Assembly: GCF_900103195.1 (NCBI RefSeq)
Contig: NZ_FMWU01000003.1
Span: 62,001 to 126,000 of the forward strand
Direction of reading: 5' to 3'
Origin: Methylobacterium sp. UNC378MF
GTDB taxonomy: Bacteria; Pseudomonadota; Alphaproteobacteria; Rhizobiales; Beijerinckiaceae
Length of the DNA: 64,000 nt
The notes under the pieces are model-generated. The model was not told the DNA's origin. It saw only the letters and a program-made list of their open reading frames with translations, and did no database searches. Both the position numbers and the translations under genes were made by a program. Positions 8,822-17,731 of this stretch are shown here, piece by piece; the stretch's first letter is position 1; each line of letters starts with the position of its first letter.

Positions 8822-10858
8822 TTGGTCCGGACCGTCTGCCCCCATGATTGCCCCTCCGCCTGCAGCCTCGACGTGCAGGTGGCGGACGGCCGCGTCGTCT
8901 CGGTCCGGGGCGGCGACAACCCCTACACGGCCGGGGTGATCTGCGCGAAGGTCAGCCGCTACGGCGAGCGCGTCCACCATCCCGACCGGATCCTGCACCC
9001 GCTCGAGCGCGTCGGCGCCAAGGGCAGCGGACAGTGGCGGCGGATCGCCTGGGACGCCGCGCTCGACCGGGTGGCCGCGGCCTTCTCGGAGACGGCGGAG
9101 CGCTGGGGTCCGGAGGCGGTCTGGCCGTATAATTCCGGCGGGACCATGGGCCTCGTCCAGCGCGACGGCATCCACCGGCTGACCCACGCGATGGGCTATT
9201 CCCGGCGCAAGCGTACGATCTGCACGGCGGTGGCGATCGCGGGCTGGAGCGCCGGAACCGGCCGGATCGCCGGGCCGGATCCCCGCGAGATGGCTTTGTC
9301 CGACCTGATCGTGGTCTGGGGCGGCAACCCGGTGAGCACCCAGGTCAACGCGATGACCCACATCAGCCGCGCCCGCAAGACGCGGGGCGCCAAGCTGGTG
9401 GTGATCGATCCCTACCGCACCGGCACCGCGGCGGCCGCCGACATCCACCTCGCGCCGAGGCCCGGCACCGACGGGGCTCTCGCCTGCGCGGTGCTCCACG
9501 TGCTGTTCCGCGACGGCCTCGCGGATCGGGCCTACCTCGCCGCCCATGCCGAGGATACGTCGGCGCTGGAGGCGCATCTCGCGTCGCGCACGCCCGAATG
9601 GGCGGCGGCCATCACCGGCCTGCAGCCCGCCGCGATCGAGGCCTTCGCGGCTCTCTACGGCCGGACGCCGCGCAGCTACATCCGCTGCGGCTTCGGCTTC
9701 ACGCGGACCCGCAACGGCGCCGTGAACCTGCATGCGGTGACCTGCCTGCCTACCGTCACGGGCGCTTGGCAGCACGAGGGCGGCGGCGCGCTCTGGCAGC
9801 AGGCGGCGATCTTCAACTGGGACAAGACCCTGACGGAGGGCCTCGACGTCAAGGCGCCGGGCGTGCGCGAGCTCGACATGAGCCGGATCGGCGCCGTGCT
9901 CACCGACGATCCCGACGCCCTGCAGGGCGGGCCGCCGGTGCGCGCCATGCTGATCCAGTCGGCCAATCCCGCCGTCTCGGCCCCCGACAGCGCCCGGGTG
10001 CGCGCCGGCTTGTCGCGACCGGACGTGTTCGTGGCCGTGCACGAGCAGTTCATGACCGAGACCGCAGCGCTGGCCGACCTCGTGCTGCCGGCCACCACCT
10101 TCCTGGAGCACGACGACATCTACGGGGCCGGCGGCCACAGCCACATCCAGGCGGGACCGGCGATCCTGGAGCCGCCGGGGGAATGCCGCTCGAACCACGC
10201 ACTGCTCGGCGCGCTCGCCGCCCGGCTCGGCGCGGACCATGCGGGATTCCGACTGAGCGCCCGGGATCTCGCCGACGCGACCCTGGCCCGCTCGGGCTGG
10301 GGCGGGCTCGACCGGCTGGAGGCCGCCGGCTGGATCGACGCGCAGCCGGACTTCGCCGAGAGCCACTTCCTGAACGGGTTCGGCCATCCGGACGGGCGCT
10401 TCCGCTTCGCCCCCGACTGGGCGGCGCTCGGCCCCCGCGCGGCCGGGATGCCGGCCCTGCCCGATCACTGGCCGGTGGCCGAGCCCGGAGACGCGGAGCA
10501 CCCGTTCCGGATGATCGCCCCGCCGGCCCGCCAGTTCCTCAACGCGACCTTCACCAACGTGGCCGAATCGATCCGCCGCGAGGGGCGGCCGACCTGCCTG
10601 CTCCACCCGGCGGACGGCGCGCGGCTCGGGATCGGCACGGGCGACGCCGTCGAGATCGGGAATAGCCGCGGCCGGGTCCGGCTGCACGCGCGCCTCGCCG
10701 AGGGGCAGCAGCCGGGCGTGGTGGTGGTCGAGAGCCTGTGGCCGAGCGCGTCCTTCGCGGGCGGCAGCGGGATCAACACCCTGATCGGCGCCGCGCCGGC
10801 GGCGCCCAACGACGGCGCCGCCTTCCACGACACCGCGGTCTGGGTCCGGGCGGCCTGA
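8822..10858 (+). CDS. Molybdopterin oxidoreductase of the DMSO reductase superfamily
   Basis: A 678-residue enzyme. The N-terminus holds a 4Fe-4S motif CPHDCPSAC followed by a fourth Cys in GVICAKV. Then come the molybdopterin-binding regions (WGGNPVSTQVNAM, VVIDPYRTGTA, IQSANPAVSAPD, LPATTFLEHDD) and a C-terminal molydopterin dinucleotide-binding domain. It is shorter than formate dehydrogenase-type subunits and has no Tat signal, so it is probably cytoplasmic. The best start is TTG 8822 with GGGAG just upstream; no in-frame ATG or GTG is better. No partner electron-transfer subunit is adjacent. Substrate unknown. Confidence 0.88.
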   Translation: MVRTVCPHDCPSACSLDVQVADGRVVSVRGGDNPYTAGVICAKVSRYGERVHHPDRILHPLERVGAKGSGQWRRIAWDAALDRVAAAFSETAERWGPEAVWPYNSGGTMGLVQRDGIHRLTHAMGYSRRKRTICTAVAIAGWSAGTGRIAGPDPREMALSDLIVVWGGNPVSTQVNAMTHISRARKTRGAKLVVIDPYRTGTAAAADIHLAPRPGTDGALACAVLHVLFRDGLADRAYLAAHAEDTSALEAHLASRTPEWAAAITGLQPAAIEAFAALYGRTPRSYIRCGFGFTRTRNGAVNLHAVTCLPTVTGAWQHEGGGALWQQAAIFNWDKTLTEGLDVKAPGVRELDMSRIGAVLTDDPDALQGGPPVRAMLIQSANPAVSAPDSARVRAGLSRPDVFVAVHEQFMTETAALADLVLPATTFLEHDDIYGAGGHSHIQAGPAILEPPGECRSNHALLGALAARLGADHAGFRLSARDLADATLARSGWGGLDRLEAAGWIDAQPDFAESHFLNGFGHPDGRFRFAPDWAALGPRAAGMPALPDHWPVAEPGDAEHPFRMIAPPARQFLNATFTNVAESIRREGRPTCLLHPADGARLGIGTGDAVEIGNSRGRVRLHARLAEGQQPGVVVVESLWPSASFAGGSGINTLIGAAPAAPNDGAAFHDTAVWVRAA

Positions 10859-10867
10859 GCTGGACGC

Positions 10868-12520
10868 TCAGGCCGTCAGCGCCTCGGGCACCGGTGCTTC
10901 TCCCAGGCCGCCGAACAGGCGCCGGCCCGGGATCGCCGCGATCAGCCCCCGCGTGTAGGCGTGCGCGGGCGCGGCGAACAGGGTCTCGGCCGGACCGGCC
11001 TCGACGATCCGGCCCCGCTGCATCACCGCCACCCGGTCGGCGATCCGCGCGGCGATGCGCAGGTCGTGGGTGATGAACAGCATCGCGAGGTTGTACTCCG
11101 CCCGGAGCTCGGCGAGCAGGTCGAGCACACGGGCCTGCACGGAGACGTCGAGGGCCGAGACCGCCTCGTCGGCCACGAGGATGCGCGGCTTCAGCGCCAG
11201 TGCCCGGGCGATGCAGATGCGCTGGCGCTGCCCCCCCGAGAACTCGTGCGGGAAGCGGTCCGCCGCACCCGCCTTCAGGCCGACCCGGTCGAGCAGCGCC
11301 CGCGCCTCGGCCATCGCCCGATCCTTCGGCGCCCCGTAGGCCATGGGCCCGCGGGCGATGGCGTCGCCGACCCTCTGGCGCGGGTTCAGCGCCGCGAACG
11401 GATCCTGGAACACGATCTGGATGCGCCGCCGTTCGGCCCGGAGAGCCTCGCCGCGCAGGGCCAGGAGATCCTGGCCGTCGAAGATGATGCGGCCCGAATC
11501 CGGCTCGGCCAGGCGCAGGATCATCTGGCCCAGGGTCGACTTGCCCGATCCGGATTCGCCGACCACCGCCACCGTCTCGCCGGGTGCCAGCGTGAGGGAG
11601 AGGGCGTCGGCGGCGACCACCTGCCGGGGCGGGCGGAACCAACCCTGCCGCAGGGTGAAGGTCTTCGAGAGCGTCTCGATCTCGAGGAGCGGCGGCCGCG
11701 CCGCCGGGGCCGCGCGCGCCGGGCGGCGGCCGGCATGCGGCACCGCCGCAACCAGCGCCCGGGTGTAGGGATCGCGCGGCGCGGTCAGGACCGCCTCGGC
11801 GCTGCCCTGCTCGACGACCCGGCCGTCGCGCATCACCACGACACGGTCGGCGACCTCCGCGACGACGCCGAAATCGTGGGTGATCAGCAGGACGCCCATC
11901 CGGCGCTCGCCCTGGAGCCGGCGGATCAGCGCGAGGATCTGGGCCTGCGTGGTCACGTCGAGGGCGGTGGTCGGCTCGTCGGCCACCAGCAGCGCCGGGT
12001 TGTTGGCCATGGCGATGGCGATCATCACCCGCTGGCGCTGGCCGCCCGACAGGGCGAACGGGAAGCTGTCGCGGATCCGGGCCGGGTCGGGCAGGCCCAC
12101 GGCCTCGATCAGCGCGCCGACCCGGGCCGCGACCACGGCGCGCGGCGTCGCGGGGGCCTGGACCCGGATCGCCTCGGCGATCTGTTCGCCGGCCCGCTTC
12201 AGCGGGTTCAGCGCGCTCAGCGGCTCCTGGAAGATCATCGCGGCGTCGCGGCCGCGGATGGCCCGCAGCTCCGCCTCGGAGGCGGCGGCGACGTCGCGCC
12301 CGCACAGGGTAACCGCGCCGCCCGCCACCGCCACGCCCGGCGGCAGGAGGCCGAGGATCGTGTGGGCGATCATCGACTTGCCGGAGCCGGACTCGCCCAC
12401 GAGGCAGACGATCTCGTTGGCCGCCACGGTGAGGGAGACGCCGCTCACCGCCTGGGCGCGGTCGGCCCCCGCCGGCAGGCTGACCGAGAGGTCGGTGATC
12501 GACAGGACCGGCTCGCTCAT
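10868..12520 (-). CDS. Dipeptide/oligopeptide-type ABC transporter, fused double ATPase
   Basis: A 550-residue protein with two complete nucleotide-binding domains in tandem (DppD-DppF type). Half one: Walker A GESGSGKS, signature LSGGQRQR, Walker B LLVADEPTTALD. Half two: Walker A GESGSGKST, signature FSGGQRQR, Walker B ILVADEAVSALD. Both halves end with the peptide-importer type tail (PYTRALVAAVP and AYTRGLIAAIP). It energises import of a peptide-like or nickel/opine-like solute through the DppB/DppC permeases encoded upstream. Its ATG overlaps the permease stop as ATGA, and it is the last gene of the four-gene operon. Confidence 0.94.
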   Translation of the reverse strand: MSEPVLSITDLSVSLPAGADRAQAVSGVSLTVAANEIVCLVGESGSGKSMIAHTILGLLPPGVAVAGGAVTLCGRDVAAASEAELRAIRGRDAAMIFQEPLSALNPLKRAGEQIAEAIRVQAPATPRAVVAARVGALIEAVGLPDPARIRDSFPFALSGGQRQRVMIAIAMANNPALLVADEPTTALDVTTQAQILALIRRLQGERRMGVLLITHDFGVVAEVADRVVVMRDGRVVEQGSAEAVLTAPRDPYTRALVAAVPHAGRRPARAAPAARPPLLEIETLSKTFTLRQGWFRPPRQVVAADALSLTLAPGETVAVVGESGSGKSTLGQMILRLAEPDSGRIIFDGQDLLALRGEALRAERRRIQIVFQDPFAALNPRQRVGDAIARGPMAYGAPKDRAMAEARALLDRVGLKAGAADRFPHEFSGGQRQRICIARALALKPRILVADEAVSALDVSVQARVLDLLAELRAEYNLAMLFITHDLRIAARIADRVAVMQRGRIVEAGPAETLFAAPAHAYTRGLIAAIPGRRLFGGLGEAPVPEALTA

Positions 12521-13353
12521 GCGCGGCTCCCCCGGGCGAGCCGCGGGTTGAGCGCGTCGTTGAGCGCCTCGCCGACGAGGTTGATGGCCAGCACCGTCAC
12601 GAGGATCGCGGCGCCGGGAAAGACGCTCATCCACCAGGCCTGCCGGATGACCGTGCGGGCGGCGCCGACCATGTAGCCCCAGGACATCAGGTTCGGGTCG
12701 CCGAGGCCGAGGAAGCTCAGCGCGCTCTCGATCAGGATCGCGGTGGCCACCGTAAGCGCGCCGGTGACGATGAGCGGCGCCAGGGCGTTCGGCAGGATGT
12801 GGCGCAGGACCAGGGCGGCCGGCCGCTCGCCCTGGCAGGCGGCGGCGCGCACGAAGTCCCGGTTCCGCAGCCGCAGGAACTCGCCCCGGGTCAGGCGCGC
12901 CAGGGGCGGCCAGCTGATCGCCGCGATGGCCAGGATCTCGTGGGACAGGGACGGCCCCAGGGTGGCGACCAGCAGGACGGCCAGGATGAAGCCGGGAATC
13001 GTCTGGAACAGCTCGGCGACCCGCATCAGCACGGCGTCGGTGAGGCCGCCGAACCATCCGGCCGTCGCCCCGATCACGACGCCCACCAGCAGGGCCGCGA
13101 GCGTCGAGGACAGGCCGATCGCCAGCGAGACCCGGGCGCCGTGGGCGAGCCCCGACGCGATGTCCCGGCCCATCGTGTCCGAGCCCAGGGGCAGGTCGGG
13201 GCTGAGCGGCGGCTCGAACGGGGCGCCGACCATCTCCCAGGGATCGACCGGCGCCAAAAGCGGCGCGAGCAGCGCCACCGCGACCACCGCGGCGAGGAGG
13301 ACGAGGCCGATCGGGCCGCCGGGATTGCGCAGGAACGCGCGGACGAAGCCCAT
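12517..13353 (-). CDS. Dipeptide-type ABC permease, DppC-like
   Basis: A 278-residue inner-membrane permease with the N-terminal transmembrane helix (LVLLAAVVAVALLAPLLAP), the periplasmic DPW motif region, PLGSDTMGRDIASGL, and the cytoplasmic EAA-like loop (RAAACQGERPAALVLRHILPN). The length and layout match DppC/OppC. Start at ATG 13353, overlapping the previous stop by one base (TGATG). It pairs with the DppB-like permease of the same operon. Confidence 0.94.
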   Translation of the reverse strand: MGFVRAFLRNPGGPIGLVLLAAVVAVALLAPLLAPVDPWEMVGAPFEPPLSPDLPLGSDTMGRDIASGLAHGARVSLAIGLSSTLAALLVGVVIGATAGWFGGLTDAVLMRVAELFQTIPGFILAVLLVATLGPSLSHEILAIAAISWPPLARLTRGEFLRLRNRDFVRAAACQGERPAALVLRHILPNALAPLIVTGALTVATAILIESALSFLGLGDPNLMSWGYMVGAARTVIRQAWWMSVFPGAAILVTVLAINLVGEALNDALNPRLARGSRA

Positions 13354-14339
13354 CACGCGGCCCTCGCGGAGGCGGCGATCCGCGGGTCGATCAGCCGCGC
13401 GAGCAGGTCGGTCAGCATGTTGATCAGGATCACGAGCACCGACATGACGAGGAAGAGGCCGAGCAGGACGGGGTAGTCGCGCTGGCTGAGGGCCTCGAAC
13501 ACCAGCCGGCCGAGGCCCGGCCAGGCGAAGACGGTCTCGACCACCACCGAGCCGCCGACCAGCGCCCCGGCCTGCATGCCGGCGACGGTGACCACCGGCA
13601 GGATCGCGTTGCGGATCATGTGGTCGCGGATCACGCGGCCGCGGGTCAGGCCCTTGGCCCGGGCGGTCTTCACGTAATCCTGGGCGGCGACCTCGACGAT
13701 CGCGGTCCGCATCAGCCTTGCGTAGACTGCGAGGTAGACCGCGGCGAGCGACAGGGCGGGCAGGACCAGATGCGCCAGCACGTCGCCGACCTGACCGAGC
13801 GGCGAGAAGGTCGCGCCGACGCTGCGGTAGCCGAAGGCCGGCAGCCATTCGAGCTGGACCGAGAAGACCAGCACCAGCATCAGGCCGAGCCAGAAGACCG
13901 GCATGGCGTAGAGCACCAGAGCCACGAGGCCGATCAGGGTGTCGGACCACCGGCCCGCCCGCACGCCCGAGAGGGTGCCGAGCAGGATCCCGAAGCCGAG
14001 CGCCAGGGCGAAGGCGGTGCCGGTCAGCAGCAGGGTCGCGGGCAGCCGCTCCAGGACGAGGCCGAGGACCGGCCGCTGCTGCCGATAGGAGTAACCGAGA
14101 TCGAGCCGCAGCACCCGGCCCAGATAGGTCGCGAGCTGCACCGCGTAGGGCTTGTCGAGGCCGTACTCGGCCCGGAGCTGCCGGAGCAGGGTCTCGTCCG
14201 AGGCGCCGGACTGGCCGGCTATGACCTGCGCGGGATCGCCCGGCGCCGCGTGGACGAGGGCGAAGTTCACGCTGGCGATGACCAGGATCACCGCCAGCGT
14301 CCGCGCGATCCAGGCGGCCAGTCCGGCCAGCATCCTCAT
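13353..14339 (-). CDS. Dipeptide-type ABC permease, DppB-like
   Basis: A 328-residue permease. It has an N-terminal anchor helix, the conserved FALVHAAPGDPA segment, GLDKPYAVQLATYLG, and the EAA loop (DYVKTARAKGLTRGRV, then NAILPVVT). Length and order of parts fit DppB. Start at ATG 14339 overlaps the upstream solute-binding protein stop as ATGA; an in-frame Met two codons later is an alternative. A related but decayed permease fragment lies at about 19500-19700. Confidence 0.94.
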   Translation of the reverse strand: MRMLAGLAAWIARTLAVILVIASVNFALVHAAPGDPAQVIAGQSGASDETLLRQLRAEYGLDKPYAVQLATYLGRVLRLDLGYSYRQQRPVLGLVLERLPATLLLTGTAFALALGFGILLGTLSGVRAGRWSDTLIGLVALVLYAMPVFWLGLMLVLVFSVQLEWLPAFGYRSVGATFSPLGQVGDVLAHLVLPALSLAAVYLAVYARLMRTAIVEVAAQDYVKTARAKGLTRGRVIRDHMIRNAILPVVTVAGMQAGALVGGSVVVETVFAWPGLGRLVFEALSQRDYPVLLGLFLVMSVLVILINMLTDLLARLIDPRIAASARAA

Positions 14340-15919
14340 GCGCGGTAGGCCCGGGCGAAGGTGTCGTTCACGCCGCTGCCGGTAACGACGAGATCCTTGA
14401 TGTGCTTGTCGGTGAAGGTCGGGAAGTCGAGCTCCATGAGCCACGCCACCGCGGCGTCCTCGACCAGGATCTTCTGGACCTGGCTGTAGAGTTTCTGCCG
14501 GGTGGCGTCGTCCTGCGCCACGGCGGCCTCCTCGAACAGCCGGTCGACCTCCGGATTGCTGTACCCGGCGGTGTTCGAGAACAGGATGCCCTTGCGGATG
14601 TTCGAGGAAATGTAGGAGCGTGACACGCCGAGCGCCGGATCGCCGTACTGGTAGGTCCAGGGCGCAGAGATCTCGAATTCCCAGTTGCCGCAGCGCGCCG
14701 CCCAGCCGCCGACATCGATGCCCTCCAGCACGATGTCGATCCCGACCTTGCCGAGGGACTGGCGCACGTACTCGGCCACCCGCTGCCACATCTCGCCGTA
14801 GGGCGGCACGAGGTATTTGAGGGTCACCCGCTTGCCGTCGGCGCCGGGCTTCAGCCCCATCGCGTCGAGGAGAGCCACCGCCTTGGCGGGCGCATACTCG
14901 TATTTTGGCACGTCCGGCTCGTAGAACCGGGTCTTCGACGAGACCGGGCCGGTGGCGACCTTGCCGAGACCGAAGAACACGCGCTTGCGCAGGGCTTCCC
15001 GGTCGATGGCGTACAGTACCGCCTGGCGGAAGCGCTTGTCGTTCATCGGCGCGATGCGGGTGTTCATCTCCAGCCAGAGATGGGGCGCGTAGAACTCGTA
15101 GCCCTTCGTGGTCATGTCGAGGTTCGGCAGCGCCTTGAGGCGCGGCACGTCGAAGGCCTCGACATCGTTCCACTGGGTCAGCTGGATCGTGCCGCTCTCC
15201 AGGGCGACCGCCCGCGAGGCGGCGTCCGGTATCACTCGGTAATAGATCTCGTCGAGATAGGGCTCGCCTTTCCGGTAGTAACCCTCATGGCGCACGAGGT
15301 GGATGTGGGAGCCCTTGACCCACTCCTTGAGCTTGAACGGTCCCGTGCCGATCGCCCGGGCGTTGTTCGGGTTCTGTCGCAGGTCGGTATTCTCGTAGAG
15401 CGCCTTGGAGATGATCGGCGCGGTGGTGGCGTCGAAGGCGTGCAGGAACGGCGCGAACGGCGCCTTCAGCTTGAACACCACGGTCAGCGGATCCGGCGCC
15501 TCCGCCGAGGCGAGGCGCGCGAAGGTGCCGCGCGCCCGGGCATGAGCCTCCATCAGCGCCTTGGTGACCGAGAACACCACGTCCTCGGAGGTCATCGGTG
15601 AGCCGTCGTGGAAGGTGATGCCGGGAAACAGCTTGAACGTGTAGGTCAGGCCATCCGGGCTGCGCTCCCAGCTCTGGGCCATGCCAGGCCTGGGCGTGAG
15701 ATCGAAGTCGTAGGTCAGCAGGCTCTCGTAGATCTTGCCGCAGACCGTGAGCGTCGGCGCCTGCTGGTTGAGCGCCGAGACCAGGATCGGCGGCTCGGGC
15801 TGGATCACGGTGTTGAGGATCCCGCCGCGGGTCTGACCGGCGGCGCGCGTGATGCCGAAGGGTATCGGCCCCGCCGCGCCTGCGGCGAGAACGAGCTTGG
15901 CGAAATCGCGTCGATTCAT
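14336..15919 (-). CDS. ABC solute-binding protein family 5 (dipeptide type)
   Basis: A 527-residue periplasmic binding protein, first gene of the dpp-type operon. The N-terminus MNRRDFAKLVLAAGAAG is a twin-arginine-like signal. The mature part shows family 5 hallmarks: a region with AQSWERSPDGLTYTFKL, FHDGSPMTSEDVVFS, GTGPFKLKEWVKG, and near the C-terminus an SNPEVDRLFEEAA stretch. Such proteins capture peptides, opines or related compounds and deliver them to the permease. The substrate cannot be read from sequence. It is divergent from the second binding protein at 16166 across a 246-base gap that should hold both promoters. Confidence 0.93.
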   Translation of the reverse strand: MNRRDFAKLVLAAGAAGPIPFGITRAAGQTRGGILNTVIQPEPPILVSALNQQAPTLTVCGKIYESLLTYDFDLTPRPGMAQSWERSPDGLTYTFKLFPGITFHDGSPMTSEDVVFSVTKALMEAHARARGTFARLASAEAPDPLTVVFKLKAPFAPFLHAFDATTAPIISKALYENTDLRQNPNNARAIGTGPFKLKEWVKGSHIHLVRHEGYYRKGEPYLDEIYYRVIPDAASRAVALESGTIQLTQWNDVEAFDVPRLKALPNLDMTTKGYEFYAPHLWLEMNTRIAPMNDKRFRQAVLYAIDREALRKRVFFGLGKVATGPVSSKTRFYEPDVPKYEYAPAKAVALLDAMGLKPGADGKRVTLKYLVPPYGEMWQRVAEYVRQSLGKVGIDIVLEGIDVGGWAARCGNWEFEISAPWTYQYGDPALGVSRSYISSNIRKGILFSNTAGYSNPEVDRLFEEAAVAQDDATRQKLYSQVQKILVEDAAVAWLMELDFPTFTDKHIKDLVVTGSGVNDTFARAYRA

Positions 15920-16165
15920 CCGTGACCTTTCCGGCGCCTCGGAACATGCTCAAGGCGGTCCTGCGATCTCCACCGAAGACCGGGATCGCTGGACAGCCTG
16001 ATGCATCGAACAGGCCATTTCCCTCGGATGCAGGCGCGCTCCGCGGTACCTCCGGGTCGATGAGGCCGGCGCTGGACCGGTTCTGGCGTATTCCGGCGAC
16101 ATCCCGCCGCCGGCGCGCCAGTCGCTTGGTATCCGGTTTGCCTACCGGATCAGGGCAAAGGGTGA

Positions 16166-17731
16166 ATGCGCATGAGACGATCCTGGTTTTCCGGCCTGCT
16201 CGCGGCCGCGGCCCTGCTCGCGCCGGCCTCCGCCGGAGCGGAGACGACGGTGAAGGCGGTGCTGGAAGCCGAGATCGTCACCCTCGATCCCTACTTCACC
16301 ACCGCCTACATCACGCGGACCTTCGGCTTCATGGTCTACGACACGTTGTTCGCGCCGGACGCGAAGGGCGTGTTCAAGCCGCAGATGGTGGACAGATGGT
16401 CGGAGTCGGAGGACCGCCTGACCTGGCGCTTCACCCTGCGCGAGGGCCTGCGCTTTCACGACGGCACGCCGGTCCGGGCCGTCGATTGCGTTGCATCGCT
16501 GAGACGCTGGGCGGCCCGCAGCGCGCTGGGCGGCCGACTCATGGACGTGACGGCCACCCTCGACGCCGTGGACGACAGGACCTTCGTGCTGACGCTGCGG
16601 GAGCCCTACGGCCTCGTGCTCGACACGCTCGGCACGACATCGAGCCCCACACCTTTCATCATGCCGGCCCGGCTCGCCGCAACGCCCCCCGCAACGCAGC
16701 TTTCCGAGGTCGTGGGCTCCGGTCCCTTCGTCTACGACCGCACCGCGCACATCCCCGGCGACCACATGCTGCTGCGCCGGAATCCCGATTACCGGCCGCG
16801 CTCCGAGCCGGCCGACTTCCTGGCGGGCGGCAAGGTCGTGAAGATCGACGCCCTCGACATCCGCGTCATCCCCGACGGTGCGACGGCCACGGGCGCCCTC
16901 GGCGCGGGCGAGATCGACTTCATGCAGTACGCGCCCTTCGACCTGATCGACCAGATCGAGGCCAACAAGGGCTTGGCGGTGATGAATTTCACCGGCCCGC
17001 ATCGGTTCACAGGCCATTACCGCATCAACACGGCGTCCAAGCCGTTCGACGACCCGGCGATCCGGCGCGTGCTGCTGAGGCTCGTCGATCAGCGCGAGGT
17101 CCTGGACGGGTTCGGCCTCGACCAGCGCTTCTCGCAAACCTGCGACGCCTTCTTCATCTGCGGCTCACCTTACGAGACGCATGTCGGGACCGAGCTCCTG
17201 CACGACCCCTCGGTGGCGGCGGCACGGACCGCCCTGGCGGCGACCGCCTACAAGGGCGAGCCGGTGACCGTGATGGTGGCCAATGATCTTGAGGCCGCGC
17301 GCGTGTCTTCGACCATCCTGGCCGACCGCCTGAAGCGGGCCGGCTTCACCGTGGACCTGCAGGTTATGGATTGGGCAGCCCTGCTCGCCCGGCGCACGAA
17401 AAAGGCCGGGTGGAGCCTCTTCGGCATCCATGCTCTGGGCCTCGATCTCAGCTCGCCGCTGACGAACTCCGCGATCAACTTCAACTGCAAGGACGCGGCG
17501 AGTTCAGGATTCATGTGCGATCCGCGCATGGTCAGCCTGTTCGACCGCTTCGCCCGCGAGCCCGATCTGGAGAAGCGGCGCGCCATCGCGGGCGAGATCC
17601 AGACCGTCATCTACGGCGAGGGGCTGGTCGTCCCATTCGGCCAGTTCGCCCAGCCGGCAGCCTACCGGACCTCCCTCACCGGCCTGATCCCCTCCGCCAT
17701 CCCGCTCTTCTGGAACGTCGAGAAACAATGA
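16166..17731 (+). CDS. ABC solute-binding protein family 5, second copy
   Basis: A 521-residue family 5 binding protein with a Sec-type signal (residues about 1-25, cleavage near SAGAE). Conserved segments include DRWSESEDRLTWRFTLR, FHDGTPVRAVDCVAS and GSGPFVYDRT. Its sequence differs clearly from the neighbour at 14336, so it probably binds another ligand. It is followed with an ATGA overlap by a GMC oxidoreductase and then only by a degraded DppB-like permease fragment, so this binding protein has no intact permease of its own in the window; it may share the dpp-type permease transcribed in the opposite direction. Start may instead be the Met at residue 3. Confidence 0.9.
   Translation: MRMRRSWFSGLLAAAALLAPASAGAETTVKAVLEAEIVTLDPYFTTAYITRTFGFMVYDTLFAPDAKGVFKPQMVDRWSESEDRLTWRFTLREGLRFHDGTPVRAVDCVASLRRWAARSALGGRLMDVTATLDAVDDRTFVLTLREPYGLVLDTLGTTSSPTPFIMPARLAATPPATQLSEVVGSGPFVYDRTAHIPGDHMLLRRNPDYRPRSEPADFLAGGKVVKIDALDIRVIPDGATATGALGAGEIDFMQYAPFDLIDQIEANKGLAVMNFTGPHRFTGHYRINTASKPFDDPAIRRVLLRLVDQREVLDGFGLDQRFSQTCDAFFICGSPYETHVGTELLHDPSVAAARTALAATAYKGEPVTVMVANDLEAARVSSTILADRLKRAGFTVDLQVMDWAALLARRTKKAGWSLFGIHALGLDLSSPLTNSAINFNCKDAASSGFMCDPRMVSLFDRFAREPDLEKRRAIAGEIQTVIYGEGLVVPFGQFAQPAAYRTSLTGLIPSAIPLFWNVEKQ

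Noticed and set aside
8768-10828. 686-residue minus-strand frame
   Set aside because: Antisense shadow of the molybdopterin oxidoreductase; Arg/Gly/His-rich and no domain.
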